A DNA stretch of 64,000 nt from Shewanella nanhaiensis (GCF_019457885.1 NZ_JAHZST010000006.1:62001-126000), one strand, 5' to 3'. Shown: positions 38,297 to 47,562, counted from the first letter of the stretch. The notes: generated by a model from the letters alone, not told the origin. Numbers and translations are program-made.

Positions 38297-39083
38297 AGGT
38301 TGCTACTAAAGCATTTTGTCCAGCGATTAATTTTGAAACTAGTATCGAACGTGACGATAAATTGAGTTTGAAGTAGATATTCGCCAGATGATTTTCAGTG
38401 GTCTTCCTTGATGTAGACATCTTTTCTGCTATCTCTTCATTAGATAAGCCTTGACTAATAAAAAAACATATAAGAAGTTGTTTTTTAGATAAAATATTAA
38501 AATCTTTTCCAAAAAAATGAAGCTCGACAATATAATAATTATTTTTTTGAGTAACGATAGAGATGAGGCCTGCGAAACCATACACTCCTTCAGATAACGG
38601 AGAGCGGGGTAAAATTGCTTGTAAGTTTGAGATCCCTGCCATCTCTAATAGTTCAGTAAATCCTTCTTCCTGTTCTAAAATCTCACCTTTCTGGTTGCAA
38701 ACCGCTTTAAATCGATATGAGCACTTCTCTGAAAAGTAAAATTTAGACAATAGGTTAAGGCGAAAACCTTCGGCAATATGAGGTAATATAAATTGAATTA
38801 TTTCTATCTGGTTAGCATCTAAATCGGACGGTGTAGTGGCTGTCAGTGAATGAACTAAACCGGATTGTTCGGCCTGATATTCAAAGCGATTATCTTGGGG
38901 AGGGAGTTGCTTGGTATCTGAAATATTCCAGGTAAATATTTCACTAGGAATAAACTCAGTTAAACCTGCTATACAGTGTGCTTTATACTGTTCAGAGGTT
39001 AGGTATTGGCTGCTATTATAGATCCCAGCAATATAAAGGCTTAATTCAGAGGATAAAAGGCACGGCTGACTCGGTCGCTTCAT
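38295..39083 (-). CDS. LuxR-family transcriptional regulator (second of a coupled pair)
   Basis: 262 residues. A C-terminal LuxR/GerE helix-turn-helix occupies about 185-255 (ISQGLSNEEIAEKM, TSRKTTENHLANIYFKL). The N-terminal ~170 residues are not an acyl-homoserine-lactone domain that I recognise and may be a PAS-like ligand domain. The ATG overlaps the stop of the upstream gene by four bases (ATGA), so both are made together. It is transcribed toward the surface-protein gene, a natural candidate target. Confidence 0.8.
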   Translation of the reverse strand: MKRPSQPCLLSSELSLYIAGIYNSSQYLTSEQYKAHCIAGLTEFIPSEIFTWNISDTKQLPPQDNRFEYQAEQSGLVHSLTATTPSDLDANQIEIIQFILPHIAEGFRLNLLSKFYFSEKCSYRFKAVCNQKGEILEQEEGFTELLEMAGISNLQAILPRSPLSEGVYGFAGLISIVTQKNNYYIVELHFFGKDFNILSKKQLLICFFISQGLSNEEIAEKMSTSRKTTENHLANIYFKLNLSSRSILVSKLIAGQNALVAT

Positions 39084-40051
39084 TTGGGCTCCAATAGCAC
39101 CGCAATGGCTTGATATCTCGATGTCACATTGAGTATCTTGTTTATCTCTTTTAAATGATTACTGACAGCATCTTGCGAGATATACATCTTATTTGAGATC
39201 TCTTTGTTTGATAAACCTTCACATAAAAGTTTACATACCTCCTTTTTTCTTTTACTTAAGCTTTCCTCAATAGATAGTTTGTTTATTTCAACATATATTA
39301 GCCCATCGAAATTTTGGGTGCTTACCTGTATTTTATTTTTCTTTAAAAACGTAGGGTTGTAGAGGTTTTCTATATCTAGAGTATTGCCATTAACTATGTT
39401 TAATTCATTAATAAACTGTTCGAACCTCTCTTCTGACTCTATGATTTTCCCATGCTTATCGACTATCCCTCTTAAACAGTAACGGTCTTTCCCTTGCTTA
39501 CTCACTGAACTGATTAGGTTTACTCTAAGCGCTTCAACAAAATTGGGGATGAAAAACTGTTTTATCTCTCTCTCCTCTTGAGTGAAGTTGACGCTTCTAT
39601 CATTGCGACAAAAGGAGAAAGCATTAAAGATTTGAGAGTTTAAATTAGCATGCATAGTGACCATCGCATGTTCTATATCATACTTTTTACAGTGCAATAA
39701 ATAGAGATCGGAGCTTTCCATTATGTCATTTGGAATGATCTCTAATACATCGAAGGTTTTGTTTAAATGAGTCTGAAGGTGTCTTGATATCGTTTGGGCT
39801 GTTTCAGATGCAGAAACCATCTCAATATAGTTTTTCATCACGCCATTTGGCAGGTTGTAAGTAAAGGAGTCGTCATCGAAATATGGTGTATCCATTTCAG
39901 AACGAGTGATCCAAAATCCCATATCAATAGGAATCAGCTCACTAAATCTATTCATGGCAGCTTGCTTAAAGTTCTCTATTGGTTGTTCATATGCGAGTCG
40001 GTAGATATCAACAATACATCTATTGATTTCTTTTTTATCTAACAAGTTCAA
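39080..40051 (-). CDS. LuxR-family transcriptional regulator (first of a coupled pair)
   Basis: 323 residues from a TTG start (MNLLDKKEI) with GAGGTAAGG just upstream; the ATG alternatives are further inside. The C-terminal LuxR helix-turn-helix (CEGLSNKEISNKM, ISQDAVSNHLKEI) sits at ~260-320. The N-terminal half resembles that of its partner: both have a distinctive aromatic and IPDD-like segment, so the two are probably paralogues. Its stop overlaps the next start as ATGA. The neighbouring spacer 40052-40528 holds one dispersed repeat and no gene. Confidence 0.8.
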   Translation of the reverse strand: MNLLDKKEINRCIVDIYRLAYEQPIENFKQAAMNRFSELIPIDMGFWITRSEMDTPYFDDDSFTYNLPNGVMKNYIEMVSASETAQTISRHLQTHLNKTFDVLEIIPNDIMESSDLYLLHCKKYDIEHAMVTMHANLNSQIFNAFSFCRNDRSVNFTQEEREIKQFFIPNFVEALRVNLISSVSKQGKDRYCLRGIVDKHGKIIESEERFEQFINELNIVNGNTLDIENLYNPTFLKKNKIQVSTQNFDGLIYVEINKLSIEESLSKRKKEVCKLLCEGLSNKEISNKMYISQDAVSNHLKEINKILNVTSRYQAIAVLLEPK

Positions 40052-40242
40052 ACCCTTACCTCTTTTTTGTTGATGATTTTAATTCAGCTGATACTTTGAA
40101 TTTGTTAGTGTGAGTTTACTAAAGTGTAAGGTAATTGGTAGTTTTTTTATCGTCTAGATTTTAGTGTTGCAGTAGATTCTGCTGATGAATCATAAAAGGT
40201 TGGGGGAAGGGACTTCATCTTGATGTTTTAAGATATCAAGGT

Positions 40243-40325
40243 CGGGCTTCGCCTTGCCAGAACGGCACTAGGTGCCAGTGAGGTTGTTCGCACGCTCACT
40301 GCTAGGACGCTAGGCTGCGAGTTAA
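40243..40325. repeat. Dispersed palindromic repeat, third copy
   Basis: GGGCTTCGCCTTGC, GGCACTAGGTGCC and the GCTCACTGCTAGGACGC segment match the copies at 34162 and 34035 with several substitutions (TAGGCT for TACGCT). It marks the left edge of the AT-rich fimbrial region. Confidence 0.75.
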
Positions 40326-40528
40326 ATGCTCAAGACAAGGATAAAGGATGGAGGTAAGGAAAGTAACTTACGGGCATTAACGTAGGAGAAAGGTATAGGC
40401 TCCAGTTTTTAATAAAGAAAATATAAAGTGATTTTTGATTATTATGACCTTCGTTTATTGTATTATCTCTAACTTTAGCTATTCGATAAGGTTGAATGCC
40501 TGAGATAGGATATTTGATTTTATAATAA

Positions 40529-41260
40529 TTAATCAATTAAGAGGAAAGAGCATTGGTAACTATTGATGGGGAAAGAGCTCAATATAGATAATTCTTCATA
40601 GTTATTGACATTATCAATAACTATTTTGAATTTAGATAATCGTTCAATAACATCTTTAAAAACATTAACTCTTGATTCAATGCAATAGTTGTAATTATGT
40701 TTTTTCCATTTTATTGGGTTTGGTATCTTTATTACTTCAATTAATTCTGTGAGTATTTTATTTTTATAAAAATCTTGCTCCCACCAAGCATGATTGCATT
40801 TTGCAATTACCACTCCATTATCACGTAAGTAGAACATACTTTTTATTACTGATTTATTATAAAAGCTATTGTTGTTATTGTTTATTTCTACAACAAGGGT
40901 TTTATTGTTTTTTTTTAAAATGTCATTGACTAATACGATGAGTTTCAATAGGCCTAAGTTAAAAAAAATAGAAGGGCCGAAGTCAATGAATAATACTTTA
41001 GACTCGATGTAGTATGGGTTGTTACCAAGGTATTTAAGTACTTCATATATACTCTCAATACTTTTGCTTGTTGTATAGTTATTAAGTTTTGTATGTTTTT
41101 CGTGTAACTCTATCTCGTGGCCAATTAAAGATAGATCTCTATTCACAATTGGGCTAGTACTATATGAAAAACCGCATCCATTAAGATCTTTTATAGCCAG
41201 AAAGGGACTGGCTATGTTATTAATAATAGGTTTTTTGTTTGATATTTTTAGTGAATGCAT
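40529..41260 (-). CDS. Degenerate EAL-domain-like protein
   Basis: 243 residues from the ATG at 41260 (an ATG 60 bases upstream is possible). The order of motifs follows an EAL phosphodiesterase: IGHEIEL (EAL-loop position), VLFIDF (normally N), LVVEIN (E), GVVIAKCN where active enzymes have ALDDFG, VIKIPN (K), and a final YQCSFL where enzymes have QGY. The paired aspartates and the last glutamate are lost, so it should not hydrolyse cyclic-di-GMP. It may bind it or act as a regulator. It lies just beyond the fimbrial operon end, on the same strand. Strongly AT-rich. Confidence 0.55.
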   Translation of the reverse strand: MHSLKISNKKPIINNIASPFLAIKDLNGCGFSYSTSPIVNRDLSLIGHEIELHEKHTKLNNYTTSKSIESIYEVLKYLGNNPYYIESKVLFIDFGPSIFFNLGLLKLIVLVNDILKKNNKTLVVEINNNNNSFYNKSVIKSMFYLRDNGVVIAKCNHAWWEQDFYKNKILTELIEVIKIPNPIKWKKHNYNYCIESRVNVFKDVIERLSKFKIVIDNVNNYEELSILSSFPINSYQCSFLLID

Positions 41261-41573
41261 ATATATCACACCATGGTAAATGATTACTCTTGAACAAATA
41301 TAAGTATATTTTGCATGCAATGCACATAATTTTAAGTAACTTATGTTAAATAAAGTTATTTAATTATAATTATTGTTTTTAATAGAGGAGGTGGAAGGGA
41401 TATTGTAGTAGATTTAATATTTTATTAATTAACTCTATTTATAAGGTGCGTAAATGGTACTGAGAGAGTGTAGATTGGCGGGTAGTGTATGGGGTTGCAA
41501 TTAATAAGTTGAATCGTAGTTTCGGTGTTGAAAATTGGTTTTAAAAGGCATGTTGTTGGTATTATATGTCTTG

Positions 41574-41617
41574 CTGTATAGTACATCTTCGATTAAGGAA
41601 ATCTACTATACATACAG
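41574..41617 (-). terminator. Hairpin at the end of the fimbrial operon
   Basis: Arms TATAGTA (41577-41583) and TACTATA (41604-41610), plus outer CTGTA/TACAG, separated by 20 bases, 10 bases past the last adhesin gene. Loop size and lack of a clean U-run make termination uncertain; it could be an RNA 3'-end stabiliser. Confidence 0.4.
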
Positions 41618-41627
41618 AGTAATTTGA

Positions 41628-42794
41628 TCAGGTACCTTTGTCGAGTGTGATGTAAAATACTCCTGAGTAATTTCCAGGAATTTTAGAGTTTGGATCAAAT
41701 AGCTCTGTAGTTGCTGATAAGTCAAAGCTTTTACAAGTCTGTCCATCTGGTGAATCTTGACTAGGTAAGTGACTAAAATCTAGAGTTTTAATAGTTGATA
41801 AGCACAGCTCAGTATTAGTGTCCGTACAAGTTGATGTTGTTACGTTACGAACAGTGAGGCCTAACTTCTTTGATTTTAAAAAATAGTTAATTGTTATATT
41901 ATCACGATTGTTTCCATCGTTAGCATTTGATTCTGATTTAGTGAGGTATAATCCTTTAATCTGTTTTGATGTGTGTAAATATGAACCTCCACCAATAACG
42001 TACAGCTTGATATTACTATAATTGTCTGCTTGTAAGCAGAACTCTAAAGAACCATGGCCATACATACTCATTTCATTTAAGGTTGTAAAAACTATCGGTA
42101 ATGTGTTCCCTTGCAGTGCATAAAGCTTAGTTGTTGATATGTTTGAAGCTGCTTTAGTTACATTAACAGTGAAGTTAAAAGTTGTTCTAAGGATTAAATA
42201 GTCACTGGCAAAATCATTAGTGTTAAATTGCGTGGTCGCAGTATAGTTACCTGAAGGGACATTATCGAAGCTTTCAGTTAGAAAAAAGAAATTCATATTC
42301 TTAGGCTGATTTTCTTGACCAGTTTGGGGTCTCCAGCCTGCATTACAGCTTAAGCTTGGATAGCCAGCAACATCTGTGGAACAGTACAGAGTAACCATAT
42401 ATATTTCGCCAGTATCTACATTGGTGATCGGTAAATTATACGGATAATCTGTTGGATTTGGACCATGCACAGCATATGTAAATGGATGGCTAGCTAAAGA
42501 TGTTAGAGCATAAGTGTCATTGGTCTGCATTAATAAGTTATCACCGTATTGATCGTCACGGCAATCTACCCTTAGCCCGAATATTAGGCTACTTAGTTTG
42601 TCATCTTCTGTGCATATTACTGTTGGGGTAATATAGCTCGCACTTTCGGATAGGATAGGGGTTGAGTCTGTAATTGTAAAATTTAATGTTTGAGTGTCAG
42701 ATGCTGGACGATATAATGTTGCTCTGCAACATATTGGCAGTATAAAAAATAAGTATAGTAATGAGGTTAGTGCTTTACTTTTTAACTTAAACAT
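41628..42794 (-). CDS. Tip adhesin/minor subunit of CS1-type fimbria (second paralogue)
   Basis: 388 residues with a signal peptide (MFKLKSKALTSLLYLF, cleavage near ICCRA) and an AAGGAC ribosome site. It is strongly similar along its length to the protein encoded just upstream: both have LYRxxxDTxTLNFTIxDST, CTEDDKL, NAGWRP, TTQFNTND and the C-terminal GxYSGVFYxTLDKGT. That last segment resembles the pilin-like end of CblD/CooD-type tip proteins, which initiate the fibre and bind the target. Last gene of the operon, separated from its paralogue by 254 bases. Tandem duplication allows two different tips. Confidence 0.75.
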   Translation of the reverse strand: MFKLKSKALTSLLYLFFILPICCRATLYRPASDTQTLNFTITDSTPILSESASYITPTVICTEDDKLSSLIFGLRVDCRDDQYGDNLLMQTNDTYALTSLASHPFTYAVHGPNPTDYPYNLPITNVDTGEIYMVTLYCSTDVAGYPSLSCNAGWRPQTGQENQPKNMNFFFLTESFDNVPSGNYTATTQFNTNDFASDYLILRTTFNFTVNVTKAASNISTTKLYALQGNTLPIVFTTLNEMSMYGHGSLEFCLQADNYSNIKLYVIGGGSYLHTSKQIKGLYLTKSESNANDGNNRDNITINYFLKSKKLGLTVRNVTTSTCTDTNTELCLSTIKTLDFSHLPSQDSPDGQTCKSFDLSATTELFDPNSKIPGNYSGVFYITLDKGT

Positions 42795-43048
42795 TGAGAG
42801 AGTCCTTGTGAATATTTGATTTATGGTAATTAATTTTTTCTAGCAGTATTACGTTTAGTTAAATAGATATAATATATTTTAGTTTAAATAACCTGTGTTC
42901 TGATATAGTTGTGTTATAACTTAAAGGTTAGGTTGACTTTACCCGTTAATAAACTTGGAAGTATTTAAAACTCTTTTGATTTTAAAGTCCTACTACATAT
43001 TGTTGAGTGAGTTTACTGCAAAAAATTAGATGGAGTAGTGGCTATATA

Positions 43049-44251
43049 TCAAGTTCCTTTATCAAGTGTGACGTAAAATACTCCTGAGTAACCTCCTGGA
43101 AGTTTAGAATTAGGGTTGAATAACTCTGTAGTTGCTGATATATCAAAGCTTTTACAAGTTTGCCCATTTGGAGCATCTTGATCAGGTAAGTTACTTAAAT
43201 TAAGAGTTTTTACTGTTGCCAAGCATATCTCTGTATTAGAGTTTGTACAATCGGATTGTAAGGAGTTATGTCCTGTGAGGCCTAGTTTTTGTGATCTTAA
43301 ATAGTAAGCAATAGTTATTCTTGAGGGAGTATTTCCATCACTAGCACTAGATTCTGATTTAGTTAAATATAGTCTTCCAATATATTTTGCTATATGTAAA
43401 TATGTCCCCCCACCAATAACGTATAGATTAATATTGCTATAATCATCTGTTTGTAAGCAGAACTCTAATGAGCCATGGCCATACATACTTGTTTCATTTA
43501 AGGTTGTAAAAACTATCGGTAATGTGTTTCCTTTTAGTGCAAATAGTTTAGTTGTTGGTGTACTTGAAGCAGCCTTAGTTACATTGATATTGAAATTAAA
43601 ATTTGTCCTAAGAATCAAATAGTCCCCAGCATAGTCATTTGTGTTAAACTGGGTTGTAGCAGTATAGTTACCTTGAGGCACCTCATCGAAACTTTCCGTT
43701 AGAAAAAAAAATTTCATTGATTTGGGCTGTCCTTCTTGACCTGGTTTAGGTCTCCAACCCGCATTGCAACTTAATGGCGAGTAGCCAATTATCTCTGCTG
43801 CACAGTATAAAGTAACCATATATATTTCATTGGTCGCTACATTAGTGATCGGTAGGTTATAAGGGTAATCTGTTGGAAGTGGATTAAAAAAAGACGCTGT
43901 TAGTCCATGGCTTGCTAAAGATGTTATAGCTACCGTATCATTCGATTGCTGCATTAAATTATCGCCGAAATAAATGTCACTACAGTCTTGCCTTACTTTA
44001 GCTATTGGGCTATTTAGTTTGTCATCCTCTGTGCAAATAACTGTAGGAGTGATATAAGTAGCCATTGGTGAGTAGTCGGAGGTAGAGTCAGAAATAGTAA
44101 AGTTCAAAGTGCTAGTATCTGTACCTGTCCGGTATAATGTTGCATTGCTTTGCAATGGAAGTATAAAAAATGGTAGTATTTTTATAATCTTGTGATAAAG
44201 CACCGTGATAGTCCACTTATGAGTTGTATGTTTTTGTTTACTCTTACTCAT
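43049..44251 (-). CDS. Tip adhesin/minor subunit of CS1-type fimbria (first paralogue)
   Basis: 400 residues, signal peptide with a long basic start (MSKSKQKHTTHKW) and a hydrophobic core to about residue 38. The mature part shares CTEDDKL, NAGWRP, FLTESFDEVPQGNYTATTQF and GGYSGVFYVTLDKGT with its downstream paralogue. The family pattern fits the tip protein of alpha-type (CS1/Cbl) fimbriae: an N-terminal binding part joined to a C-terminal pilin-like part. Its ATG overlaps the chaperone stop by eight bases, showing operon translation. The two adhesins differ most in the central part, where binding would lie. Confidence 0.75.
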   Translation of the reverse strand: MSKSKQKHTTHKWTITVLYHKIIKILPFFILPLQSNATLYRTGTDTSTLNFTISDSTSDYSPMATYITPTVICTEDDKLNSPIAKVRQDCSDIYFGDNLMQQSNDTVAITSLASHGLTASFFNPLPTDYPYNLPITNVATNEIYMVTLYCAAEIIGYSPLSCNAGWRPKPGQEGQPKSMKFFFLTESFDEVPQGNYTATTQFNTNDYAGDYLILRTNFNFNINVTKAASSTPTTKLFALKGNTLPIVFTTLNETSMYGHGSLEFCLQTDDYSNINLYVIGGGTYLHIAKYIGRLYLTKSESSASDGNTPSRITIAYYLRSQKLGLTGHNSLQSDCTNSNTEICLATVKTLNLSNLPDQDAPNGQTCKSFDISATTELFNPNSKLPGGYSGVFYVTLDKGT

Positions 44252-44891
44252 TTATTATTCGTCCTGATTCAGTCATGACAGAAAGTTCCGAAATTTCGCA
44301 TTTAGAGCTAATTGGTATTTTTTGATTTGGGTACAACCTAAATTCACTTTTATCTAACTCCTTACATTCCGATTGTACATGAATTCTCCTGTTGCCTGTA
44401 TTTGATAAAATAAATTCATTATTATTTTTATTAACGTTAAAGGCGTACTTATCTTTGTTTGCAATCAACCTGACAAGCACACCATATGAGACCTTAACGG
44501 TTAGTCCTGCGTCAAAGCTATTTCCTGGAATGACTCTGACTCTATACAGTGTTTCATTGGTAACTGTTTTGTTTGATGTAATAATTCTTATTGATTCTGT
44601 TTCATTTGGAGAAAGCTTAAATATCTTTGGATAGACAGTTAATTCAAGTTGATTACTGTTTTTAACTAAGCTCTCTTTTTGATTTGGCATTCCAGGATTT
44701 AATATTTTGTACACAAGTACCTTTACATATTCGTCATATTTTGTGTTGTTGCTAACTTTTATTGTTTGTGTCGTAATTGATTCCACGGTTCCTTCCATAT
44801 CCATTGGGCTGACTGATATAGCTTCTACTGACTGAGGAATGGCTAGTGCCATAAATATTATTAGAACAAGGGAAACGTTAATTTGTCTCAC
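44244..44891 (-). CDS. Periplasmic fimbrial chaperone (CS1/Cbl type)
   Basis: 215 residues from a GTG start; AGGAGA, within the usher gene, lies six bases before it. Signal peptide about 1-24 (LIIFMALAIPQSVEA). The two-Ig-domain chaperone pattern is visible: YPKIFKLSPNETESIRI and TLYRVRVIP carry the conserved strand G1/F1 residues that donate a strand to pilins. It holds subunits in the periplasm and hands them to the usher. Overlaps: 14 bases with the usher, 8 with the first adhesin. Confidence 0.82.
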   Translation of the reverse strand: MRQINVSLVLIIFMALAIPQSVEAISVSPMDMEGTVESITTQTIKVSNNTKYDEYVKVLVYKILNPGMPNQKESLVKNSNQLELTVYPKIFKLSPNETESIRIITSNKTVTNETLYRVRVIPGNSFDAGLTVKVSYGVLVRLIANKDKYAFNVNKNNNEFILSNTGNRRIHVQSECKELDKSEFRLYPNQKIPISSKCEISELSVMTESGRIINE

Positions 44892-47562
44892 AATCTATCT
44901 CCTGCAATGATAAAAAAATATTATTATGATTTGATATGTTTTTTATGCTGCACTTAGTTAGAGAGTTGTTTATTGATAATGTTATTTCTTTGTTTTTTAT
45001 CGGGTTCTCGGTGCAGCTAAACTCATACTCGTTGTGTAACTTAAAGTTTAGTTTGCAGTTTTCTAATTCAATCGTTTGGTTGTTACTTGAATTATAACTA
45101 AAACTTAACAAAAGTTTATTTGTTTTTGTAAAATCAATAGTTTTTACATCGCCTTTAAATAAGTTGAATTTTTTTTGATTTACACGAAGATCGCTCAACC
45201 CCGTTTTATTATTTCTATTGTCATTTACTCCCAAAACGTACTCTCCTGGCTTTAACGCAATGAATTTTTGATCATTAGTTGGTATGCTATGAGAGTAGGT
45301 AGAGGTTGTGCCTCTAATTACTAGATTGATATTTCTGTCAAGTTGTTCTGCGCCAGTGTCGACGATTATACCTGTATCACTAGAGAATGAATTTGTAGAT
45401 TTTAAACTATAAGATTTGTCGTTAATAGCGAATGTGGTTTCATGACCGATATTCGATTCAAATACTTGATCAGAATGAAAGCTATTTATATATAATGAAC
45501 CTAAATCACCTCGAAAAGAACTTGATAACGAACCAGAATATGAATCTATTCCAGTACCTTGATTATGTAAACCGAATCTTCCATTTAAATTGACACCGTC
45601 ACTATTATAACCAATATTAAATGAATTATCACGAGTGCTTGTATTACCTCCTCCTGCTAAAGATGAGTTTATGCTTGTGCTAAAGTTGTCAAAAAAATAA
45701 CTTATGTTTACTCCGATGTAATAATTATCACTCTCAATTATTTGATTGAATACTTTATCTTTTGAGCTTTCGTAAGAAGCGTTAACCCCTAGAATTAGGC
45801 CTTTTGCTAAGGATACGTTACGTGTCAAACTAAATCGGTGAGATAAATACTGTGGATTGTTATTGGTTGAATAGTTTATTTTTGAGTTTCGATAGTTGTA
45901 TACAATATTGAAATCCAGCGGCAGCAAGCTTCCAATAGAGATATTGTAAACTTGACTACAAGTTCTATTGATAAATAACAGCTTTTTCGTGCAGTCATTG
46001 GCTGTTACATGTTTAAAGGAGCCATTTGCATATAAATACTTAAATGGGCTAAATGAGAATCTCATCCCCACACCATATTCGTCATTAGTGCTTGCAATTG
46101 CGAATATAGATGTTGAACCGTATTGATATTCAGAGGAATAATTTGCTTCCATAGATGCATCTTCGATCTCTGATAGATATAAGCTATTAAGAGACAGTGT
46201 GCCGAATGTATTACTTGATGTCATATTTGCTGAAAAGCTGTTCAAAAAATTATTATCAATGTTTTGTTGTCCGATAGAAAACTTCAAGTAAGTGCCAAAC
46301 TGAGATGGTCTCTTAAGTGACTTTTTAAAATAATCTATGAAATCAATATCTACATTACCGTTGCTATATTTCTTTTCTATTTTTATACTGTTATTTCCAG
46401 GGCTCAATAATCGGTCGCTTAGTTTATTGAAACCTGGTTCTAGCTGGATGTTTTCAACATACTGGCCATTAGAGTATATAGTTGCAAAAGCATAATCATT
46501 AGAAAAAATTTGAAAGTTTGAAGATGATTGGTTTATTTTGTATTCATGATCAAATATACTAAAGTTGTATATGTCAATACCTCGGAACTCTCCTGTTTTT
46601 AGTAGTTGAGGGTTGTAAATAGTCCCATTTGGTGAATTATAATTAGTATTTTGTGTCCAACTTGCTGCAAGTTGTATGTTGGGTGATAAGGGCTTAACTA
46701 AATACGCTATATTGTTTAGTGTAGCCTTACTATTTGATGAATAGCTATACTCAGTATTAATCATACCCAGCTTGTTCTTGTATGAGTCTTTAGCTCTGAC
46801 ATTAAAATTGTACACACTATTATTTTTATCAGTATGTGAATATCTGGCTGATAAACTTTGCCAGTGTACAAGCCCAGTTTCAAGCCCGTAAGAGTAATTT
46901 TCTTTAGTGTTTGTATCTATTATATCAATGTTTAATGAAGAATCTGACAGAAACACGCCTAAAAACACCCCATTTTCAAGCTTCAAAGTGCTATTTTGTG
47001 CTACTCCATTTTTTAAATGTAGATTTGCTAGTTCTAAGGTTGATTCAGATAACTTAGAGGCTAAAGAAAAATCAATGTCATTTTTTATTCTTATTGTTTT
47101 ATTATTAATTTTTGCGTCAACTATTATTCCATTTTGACCATTTATGTATGCGTGGAATGGTTCATACTCACTATCTATTGCTGAAAACCACTCAGGAGCG
47201 TTCACAGTAATGTTTTCAACATCTACTTTTGTCATTGTAAATTTAGGTGGAGGGTTATTATTTCGTATATTTTTTTCTAGTCTCGTTTCAACACTGGACC
47301 TGTAGTGAATAAGAGCCTCCTTGCTTATTTGATTATTTTTAATCAATAATTTAGGGAAGCGGTTTCTAATAAATTCATCTGATTTTTTAGATTTTCTTAC
47401 ATCGGAAGGCAAGCAGGATTGCATAGAGAAAAATGTATCGTTCATTAATATGCATTGGTTAATATTAATATCATCCACGTTCTCTTCACCTCTTACATTT
47501 ACATTTACATTTACATTTACATTTACATTTACAGGGAGCTGCAACAACAACTCCCTACACAC
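44878..47562 (-). CDS. Fimbrial outer-membrane usher (TcfC/CooC-like), unusual N-terminus
   Basis: 894 residues, close to the usual usher size. Most of the chain is beta-barrel-like: many alternating strands rich in Ser, Asn and Tyr, a plug-like middle (SIKIEKKYSNGNVDIDF), and a C-terminal Ig-like part (FALKPGEYVLGVND). It secretes and assembles the pilus. Odd: the frame opens with a GTG only 12 bases after the pilin stop, has an in-frame TAA just before that, and begins MCRELLLQLPVNVNVNV with no recognisable signal peptide. The VN repeat is made by a hexanucleotide microsatellite. Either export depends on an unseen start, or the first exon-like segment was lost, which would make the gene defective. 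Confidence 0.78.
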   Translation of the reverse strand: MCRELLLQLPVNVNVNVNVNVNVRGEENVDDININQCILMNDTFFSMQSCLPSDVRKSKKSDEFIRNRFPKLLIKNNQISKEALIHYRSSVETRLEKNIRNNNPPPKFTMTKVDVENITVNAPEWFSAIDSEYEPFHAYINGQNGIIVDAKINNKTIRIKNDIDFSLASKLSESTLELANLHLKNGVAQNSTLKLENGVFLGVFLSDSSLNIDIIDTNTKENYSYGLETGLVHWQSLSARYSHTDKNNSVYNFNVRAKDSYKNKLGMINTEYSYSSNSKATLNNIAYLVKPLSPNIQLAASWTQNTNYNSPNGTIYNPQLLKTGEFRGIDIYNFSIFDHEYKINQSSSNFQIFSNDYAFATIYSNGQYVENIQLEPGFNKLSDRLLSPGNNSIKIEKKYSNGNVDIDFIDYFKKSLKRPSQFGTYLKFSIGQQNIDNNFLNSFSANMTSSNTFGTLSLNSLYLSEIEDASMEANYSSEYQYGSTSIFAIASTNDEYGVGMRFSFSPFKYLYANGSFKHVTANDCTKKLLFINRTCSQVYNISIGSLLPLDFNIVYNYRNSKINYSTNNNPQYLSHRFSLTRNVSLAKGLILGVNASYESSKDKVFNQIIESDNYYIGVNISYFFDNFSTSINSSLAGGGNTSTRDNSFNIGYNSDGVNLNGRFGLHNQGTGIDSYSGSLSSSFRGDLGSLYINSFHSDQVFESNIGHETTFAINDKSYSLKSTNSFSSDTGIIVDTGAEQLDRNINLVIRGTTSTYSHSIPTNDQKFIALKPGEYVLGVNDNRNNKTGLSDLRVNQKKFNLFKGDVKTIDFTKTNKLLLSFSYNSSNNQTIELENCKLNFKLHNEYEFSCTENPIKNKEITLSINNSLTKCSIKNISNHNNIFLSLQEIDCETN
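47493..47533. repeat. Hexanucleotide microsatellite ATTTAC in the usher 5' end
   Basis: Six perfect copies (47497-47532) plus flanking partial units. In the usher frame (- strand) each copy encodes Val-Asn. In another frame each contains ATG directly followed by TAA. Because the period is six, slippage preserves the frame but alters the N-terminus length. Confidence 0.9.
47533..47556 (-). promoter_or_regulatory. Intercistronic hairpin between pilin and usher
   Basis: Arms AGGGAGCTG and CAACTCCCT (one wobble) around CAACAA, lying across the usher start region and 18 bases after the pilin stop on the - strand. No U-run follows. By analogy with other fimbrial operons, such hairpins protect abundant pilin mRNA from 3' decay and lower usher expression. 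Confidence 0.5.

Noticed and set aside
40330..40536. A - strand frame of 68 codons beyond the degenerate EAL gene
   Set aside because: It lies in spacer next to a repeat, with no ribosome site or protein-like pattern.
47493..47533. Microsatellite as a classical frame-shifting phase-variation switch
   Set aside because: The period is six, so slippage does not change the reading frame; only length or spacing effects are possible.
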